Position numbers and translations under genes: made by a program. A stretch of 9,387 nucleotides of DNA from an uncultured euryarchaeote. GTDB taxonomy: Archaea > Thermoplasmatota > Poseidoniia > Poseidoniales > Poseidoniaceae. Shown here piece after piece: positions 5,655 through 9,387 of the stretch. Every line of letters begins with the position of its first letter. Within the stretch, counting starts at the first letter, position 1. The notes under the pieces are model-generated. The model was given only the letters and a program-made list of their open reading frames with translations. It was not told the origin of the DNA and ran no database searches. Location: assembly GCA_937892665.1 (NCBI GenBank), contig CALBJF010000386.1:1-9387 (forward strand), written 5' to 3'.

Positions 5655-7370
5655 ATGGGGGCGAGAGAAAGTGAGACCAGCTTGCTCGAACAAGCAGAGA
5701 TTGCGCCCCTGACTGGATTCGCTCAGTCCCTTGGAATTGCCAAGCAGGATTGGATTGATGTTGCAACGACGCCTCTGCCAGAAACACTGCGTCTTTCGAT
5801 GCATCATCATGACAAAGATTGGACGCGAGAAAAAATCATTGAAATGGGCGGCAAACAGATTGCTTGGTCGCATGGAAACGAGGCCTATGAGATGCCGTTT
5901 GCCCGAGGACAAGCAGCCAGAGATGGAACTCGAGAACTTCTTGCTCTCCTTCACGACACGGGACGCATCACACGCCAAGAAGCAGCGAGTATGCTACCAA
6001 TTCTTGTTCTCGACCCTCAACCAAATACACTCTTACTCGACCTCTGTGCAGCCCCTGGATCGAAGGCAACACATGCTGCTGAACGAATGGCTCCCACAGG
6101 TGTCGTTGTTGCGAACGAACCGATTTCAGGTCGCGTCAATATGCTCGCAAGCAACCGAGGACGACTGTCTCTCGGCAATGTCATTGTCAGCCAACACGAT
6201 GGCCGTCATATTGGAAGAATCCCAGAACCTGGCTTCGATACGATCGTTGCAGACGTTCCTTGCACTGGAAGTGCAACAGCGCGTAAGAACAAGGACGTTT
6301 GGTGGAGTTGGTCTCCACGAGGTGGACGCACAATGTTCCAGTTGCAAGTCGACATCTCAAAGCGAGGCGCTCAACTTCTAAGGCCTGGAGGCGACATGGT
6401 CTACTCAACATGTTCACTCGATCCGACTGAAAACGAGGCTGTCATAGCCGAATTACTTCGGCAATGCCCTTGGCTTGAACTGGTTGATATCGATGATTCA
6501 AAGGTTGAAGGTTTGACGTGGCATCGCGGATTAACACACTGGGAACAAATCGATGAGGACGGAAACATAGCCGAAGATCGAACATCCGTCCCATTCTACA
6601 AACCACAATACGACCCACCAACTGAACAAGAAATTCTCGATGTGTTACCGTATTGCCGTCGACTCTATCCAGCCGATAACAACACGGGTGGATTCTTCGT
6701 CGCTATGCTTCATCACAAAGAAGAAGCAACACCACAAGGCGTTGCTCGAACCTTCGTCGACAAGTTAGCAAATCGAAAAGCGGAGAGCGGTTGGGAGCCT
6801 CGTCAATTGGAAGCACCTCCAAACAACCGTCATACTGTTCTCCAAGCAAGTGAAGAAGAAATACGGGAAGTTCTCGAACAATGTCAATTGAATCAACCCG
6901 ACTACTCTTGGTGGAGAAGAGGGAAGCGAATGGCCATTGCACCTCAGATTGTCTATGACCGGATTTGGTCAAAGGAAACCCCCAACAAGCGTGGGAACCG
7001 CTGGCCAGGTGGAAGTTTTCATCCATTGCAAGTCCTCCATGTCGGATTGCCTGCCTTTGTTGTCAAGGGTGGTCACTGGCGAGCGCGTCAAGAATCAATA
7101 CCCTTGATCTATCCACATCTTTCCGATGATATCCTCGTCATCGATGAAGTCATGTTGCAACGAATGTTGCGAGATGAAGTGCCAACTCGCGAAGAATTCG
7201 CTGAAGCCTATGATACCGAAATGTCATCTGGAGCCTTGCTCGTTCGTGTCAAGCACTCAACTGGAGACTTGATCATCAGTACATGGTGTGGCACTCGAAT
7301 CACCTTAATGCTGGATAAGGCAGAACGACGATTGCTTCAGATTCGCTTAGGAATGGAGGAAGAGGAATGA
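5655..7370 (+). CDS. NSUN2/Trm4-like tRNA/RNA (cytosine-5) methyltransferase
   Basis: This is a SAM-dependent RNA m5C methyltransferase of the NOL1/NOP2/Sun family, most likely acting on tRNA in the cytosol. In the 571-residue product, motif I is DLCAAPGSKATH (129-140), the acidic SAM-ribose contact is in NEPISG (154-159), and DGRH is at 182-185. The PC motif is ADVPCTGSATARKN (C203) and the TC motif is VYSTCSLDPTENE (C253). The two cysteines are those used for catalysis and product release in the family. RGLTHWEQ (291-298) and NNTGGFFVAML (342-352) closely recall NSUN2/Trm4. The C-terminal region (about 385-565) has a PUA-like pattern including WRARQESIPLIYPHL, also as in Trm4/NSUN2. The protein is longer than many archaeal RsmB-like members. 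The open frame extends to 5508, but that would run through the opposing gene, so ATG 5655 is chosen. The stop overlaps the next start by ATGA. Confidence 0.92.
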   Translation: MGARESETSLLEQAEIAPLTGFAQSLGIAKQDWIDVATTPLPETLRLSMHHHDKDWTREKIIEMGGKQIAWSHGNEAYEMPFARGQAARDGTRELLALLHDTGRITRQEAASMLPILVLDPQPNTLLLDLCAAPGSKATHAAERMAPTGVVVANEPISGRVNMLASNRGRLSLGNVIVSQHDGRHIGRIPEPGFDTIVADVPCTGSATARKNKDVWWSWSPRGGRTMFQLQVDISKRGAQLLRPGGDMVYSTCSLDPTENEAVIAELLRQCPWLELVDIDDSKVEGLTWHRGLTHWEQIDEDGNIAEDRTSVPFYKPQYDPPTEQEILDVLPYCRRLYPADNNTGGFFVAMLHHKEEATPQGVARTFVDKLANRKAESGWEPRQLEAPPNNRHTVLQASEEEIREVLEQCQLNQPDYSWWRRGKRMAIAPQIVYDRIWSKETPNKRGNRWPGGSFHPLQVLHVGLPAFVVKGGHWRARQESIPLIYPHLSDDILVIDEVMLQRMLRDEVPTREEFAEAYDTEMSSGALLVRVKHSTGDLIISTWCGTRITLMLDKAERRLLQIRLGMEEEE

Positions 7371-8503
7371 AGCGTTGGCTTTTGGCTGCTCTTGTCCTTC
7401 TCCTACCACTTGCTTCTGCATCCACAAGTCTGCATTTGGAATGGGAACTTGGAGAACAAACAGATGTTGAGCATCGATACGTCGAACATTTTCCTGATCA
7501 AATCATGGAATGCGGAGAATGCAATGCTACCGATGATGGTGATGTTGTCGTAAATTGGTGGAGGCACAGCGATACAACGGGTTCCAACTGGCCCGATGAT
7601 GATGCAAATCTTCGCGCGGGAACCAATGGTATCGAAATCGATGAAACATCATCGCTCATCAACGGGAATGGCCAAGACACGCGTCAACACATTGTCGACT
7701 TAACAGGAACATTATCGGTTCGTTCAGATTATGAAGACCAATACTACTTCGTCGCAAACATGACCTTTACGCCACAGGTTGAACTTCGAGATGATGCATT
7801 GATGCAGATTCTCTTCATTGAAACCAATGCAGCAGACCAACATGGACGAGAAATACCATTTTTGGTTCGAGATATGACGTCGGATGTCGGCTTCTTTACC
7901 AAAGCCAACAACACATCATCGGTTGATGTTGAAGTCTCATATGAACACCTCTTTGCGGCGGGCGTTGAACTTTCTGAAGAAGCACATGGATGGCGTGTTG
8001 TGTTCGTGGTCCTTGGAGCAGAAGAAAATGCTACAGGCCAACCTAGCGTTATTGCCATGTACGAAACAACAGTTCCAACCTCCACAGAGGAACTCACCGT
8101 TCTCGACCACTTGCCTCCGCTTGCAATGATCATCGTGGCTGCCTTCATCATCGGCTCTGTCATTCGGGGATCCCTCAATCAGGAACATGGATTACCAGAG
8201 ATTCGAGCATTGTGGAAGGATTCAGCAGAACCTGTTGTTCTTGTTGAGATCCTTGCAAAAAAGAAATTGATTACCACTGAGGGCTGTGAAGCAATCGCTC
8301 CTTGGAGTATGCGGGGAGGCGCTAAGCGAAGTAAAATCGAACCTGGTGAATCATTAACATTCGAAGTACGTCTCAAGAAATGGCATCCGCAAGGACTCCT
8401 GATTTTACTGAAAATGGACGTTGAAGGACTTGGCGGTTGGACCCAAAATATTCGCTTACCTGGTCGCAAAGACGAGGAACGAAGCGTTGAAGATGAAGCC
8501 TGA
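7367..8503 (+). CDS. Signal-peptide-bearing single-pass membrane protein, unknown function
   Basis: The product has 378 residues. A classical signal peptide (MKRWLLAALVLLLPLASAS, cleavage probably near residue 18-20) precedes an extracytoplasmic domain (about 20-248). That domain has a CGEC pair (C49, C52) and sequons at N53, N131, N181, N182 and N221. A transmembrane helix follows (about 250-267, PPLAMIIVAAFIIGSVI), then a roughly 110-residue cytoplasmic domain that looks beta-rich (PVVLVEILAKKKL, GESLTFEVRLKKW) and ends acidic. I do not recognise either domain. The layout suggests a receptor-like or envelope-anchoring protein, with outside and inside parts linked by one helix. The start overlaps the methyltransferase stop in ATGA, and the next gene starts 12 bases after the stop, so translational coupling and one transcript are likely. 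Confidence 0.85.
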   Translation: MKRWLLAALVLLLPLASASTSLHLEWELGEQTDVEHRYVEHFPDQIMECGECNATDDGDVVVNWWRHSDTTGSNWPDDDANLRAGTNGIEIDETSSLINGNGQDTRQHIVDLTGTLSVRSDYEDQYYFVANMTFTPQVELRDDALMQILFIETNAADQHGREIPFLVRDMTSDVGFFTKANNTSSVDVEVSYEHLFAAGVELSEEAHGWRVVFVVLGAEENATGQPSVIAMYETTVPTSTEELTVLDHLPPLAMIIVAAFIIGSVIRGSLNQEHGLPEIRALWKDSAEPVVLVEILAKKKLITTEGCEAIAPWSMRGGAKRSKIEPGESLTFEVRLKKWHPQGLLILLKMDVEGLGGWTQNIRLPGRKDEERSVEDEA

Positions 8504-8515
8504 TAACGGCCATCT

Positions 8516-8971
8516 ATGCAACTTGATGATACCGACCGAAGACTTCTTGCCGTTCTGCTTGAAGATGCCCGCATCAGTCAACGAGGCCTTGCCCAGCGTA
8601 TTGGTGTTGCACAAGGAACCATTACCAATCGACTTCGCAGACTTGAAGGACTCGGAGTTATCAAGGGCTACACCGTCTTGTTAGAACCTGAAAGCATTGG
8701 TTGGAGTATGACGGTCATCACCGGACTGCGTATCGAAAAAGGTTCGATGATCAATGTCCAACAGAACATTGCAGCAGACCCTCGAGTCTTTGCAGTCTAC
8801 GACGTAACAGGTGATTACGATTCAATGGTTCTTGCACGCGTCAAAAGCAGAAAAGACCTCGATGATTTAACCAAGACTGTATTCACACTCAAAGGCGTAC
8901 AGCGTTCGTTTACGCAAGTTGTACTCAATACTGTCAAAGAAGATGGTCGAGTAATTCCGCCTGTTGTCTAA
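8516..8971 (+). CDS. Lrp/AsnC family transcriptional regulator
   Basis: This DNA-binding regulator usually forms dimers or octamers that sense amino acids or other small ligands. At 151 residues its length is typical. The N-terminal winged helix-turn-helix is clear: LDDTDRRLLAVLLEDARIS, then LAQRIGVAQGTITNRLRRLEGLGVIKGYTVLL (recognition helix about 32-44). The C-terminal RAM ligand-binding domain (about 64-139) shows VTGDYDSMVLARV and the terminal GVQRSFTQVVLNTVKED. The ligand and target genes cannot be read from the sequence. The 12-base gap to the preceding membrane protein has no room for its own promoter or ribosome binding site, so it is probably expressed from the operon and might regulate it. 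Its stop lies 6 bases from the convergent gene. Confidence 0.93.
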   Translation: MQLDDTDRRLLAVLLEDARISQRGLAQRIGVAQGTITNRLRRLEGLGVIKGYTVLLEPESIGWSMTVITGLRIEKGSMINVQQNIAADPRVFAVYDVTGDYDSMVLARVKSRKDLDDLTKTVFTLKGVQRSFTQVVLNTVKEDGRVIPPVV

Positions 8972-8977
8972 GGCCAC

Positions 8978-9370
8978 TTATCCAATGGTCTTGACTTGTA
9001 TTTGCCATCGCTTTTTGTTCTTGATGTATTTACTGGACGTGATTTCAACATCGTGCGCAGAGTTAACTGCCATGGTTGAATCCTTCAGCGTCCACTCCAT
9101 TTCAGTCATTTTATTACGCCAATAAACGCCTGTAATCTTCTTATTCAAACGGAAGACAATGCCTTCGTTTGCTCCCGTTAAGTGGTTAATGACCCTCGCT
9201 TGTCGCACCACATCTCCTTCTTGAGGTGCTGATGTTGAAACTGCCTCATTGACCTCGCTATCTTTTCTTTTTTGTTTACTGATGAGTTGAACTTTTGACC
9301 AATCATGTAGTTCGGCATATCCAAATGTAATTGTAGCAAGGTCTTCGTAAGGATGTTCCTCATCGCTCAT
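8978..9370 (-). CDS. Hypothetical protein
   Basis: The product is 130 residues if it starts at ATG 9370 (MSDEEHPYEDL). There is no signal peptide or transmembrane helix. A charged, flexible middle (residues about 32-55, KQKRKDSEVNEAVSTSAPQEGD) separates two parts. The C-terminal part is beta-prone and basic (GIVFRLNKKITGVYWRNKMTEMEWTL, YIKNKKRWQIQVKTIG). The family is not recognised. The basic aromatic surface would fit nucleic-acid or polyanion binding, but this is speculation. The frame stays open to the window edge, so an upstream start outside the window is possible. An AT-rich ATTATA lies at 9380-9385 just ahead of the chosen start. The gene converges tail to tail with the Lrp gene. Confidence 0.65.
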   Translation of the reverse strand: MSDEEHPYEDLATITFGYAELHDWSKVQLISKQKRKDSEVNEAVSTSAPQEGDVVRQARVINHLTGANEGIVFRLNKKITGVYWRNKMTEMEWTLKDSTMAVNSAHDVEITSSKYIKNKKRWQIQVKTIG

Positions 9371-9387
9371 TTCATGCGGATTATACA

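Noticed and set aside
5731..6381. 216-residue + strand frame overlapping the methyltransferase
   Set aside because: The overlapping frame carries all NSUN catalytic motifs. This one shows none and has a random-looking composition.
7744..8178. 144-residue - strand frame inside the single-pass membrane protein gene
   Set aside because: It is Ser/Thr-rich without any domain and is fully covered by a well-supported gene on the other strand.
9380..9385. ATTATA (TATAAT on the minus strand) as a promoter of the last gene
   Set aside because: It lies only 9 bases before the ATG, too close for an archaeal TATA box about 25 bases before a transcription start. A similar ATATAA at 3050-3055 sits 11 bases before ATG 3038. 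Both may be chance AT-rich sequence.

Overview
The window looks like a chromosomal segment of a planktonic archaeon. My best guess is a marine Euryarchaeota of the MGII/Poseidoniales type. The main archaeal evidence is a 61-residue Sec61-beta (SecG) translocon subunit with its characteristic GLIRYF-DEE motif. A short Lrp/AsnC regulator, an NSUN2/Trm4-like RNA cytosine methyltransferase and a heavily sequon-decorated surface protein with a hydrophobic plus basic C-terminal anchor fit this. The lineage is inferred from protein style, not proven. I see no CRISPR array, tRNA, rRNA, insertion sequence or phage gene, and no gene-free stretch longer than about 70 bases.

Layout. Positions 1-1541 (+) hold the 3' part of a large secreted, membrane-anchored protein whose 5' end lies outside the window. 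It contains two tandem copies of a 136-residue module (408-base period) that are identical base for base over 381 bases. A diverged third module, a cysteine-rich knot-like segment and a C-terminal anchor follow. Positions 1570-2397 (+) encode an unrecognised soluble protein, and 2447-2632 (+) encode Sec61-beta. These meet a leftward block: a short protein (2640-3038) resembling the C-terminal part of a fold-type II PLP enzyme, a DUF2071-DCC (DUF393) fusion (3107-4234), and a roughly 11-12-helix membrane protein (4270-5592).

A 62-base divergent intergenic region (5593-5654) separates this from a rightward three-gene run. The run consists of an NSUN2/Trm4-like m5C RNA methyltransferase (5655-7370), a single-pass membrane protein with signal peptide (7367-8503, ATGA overlap with the methyltransferase), and an Lrp/AsnC regulator (8516-8971). 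A leftward hypothetical gene (8978-9370) closes the window and converges tail to tail with the regulator.

How the genes relate. Sec61-beta belongs to the translocon that would export the surface protein upstream of it and insert the membrane proteins, but no operon logic ties them firmly together. The methyltransferase, membrane protein and Lrp genes are packed tightly enough to be one transcription unit. The points most worth a second look are the perfect tandem duplication in the surface protein, the DUF2071-DCC fusion, the stand-alone PLP-enzyme-like fragment, and the eukaryote-like architecture of the methyltransferase.
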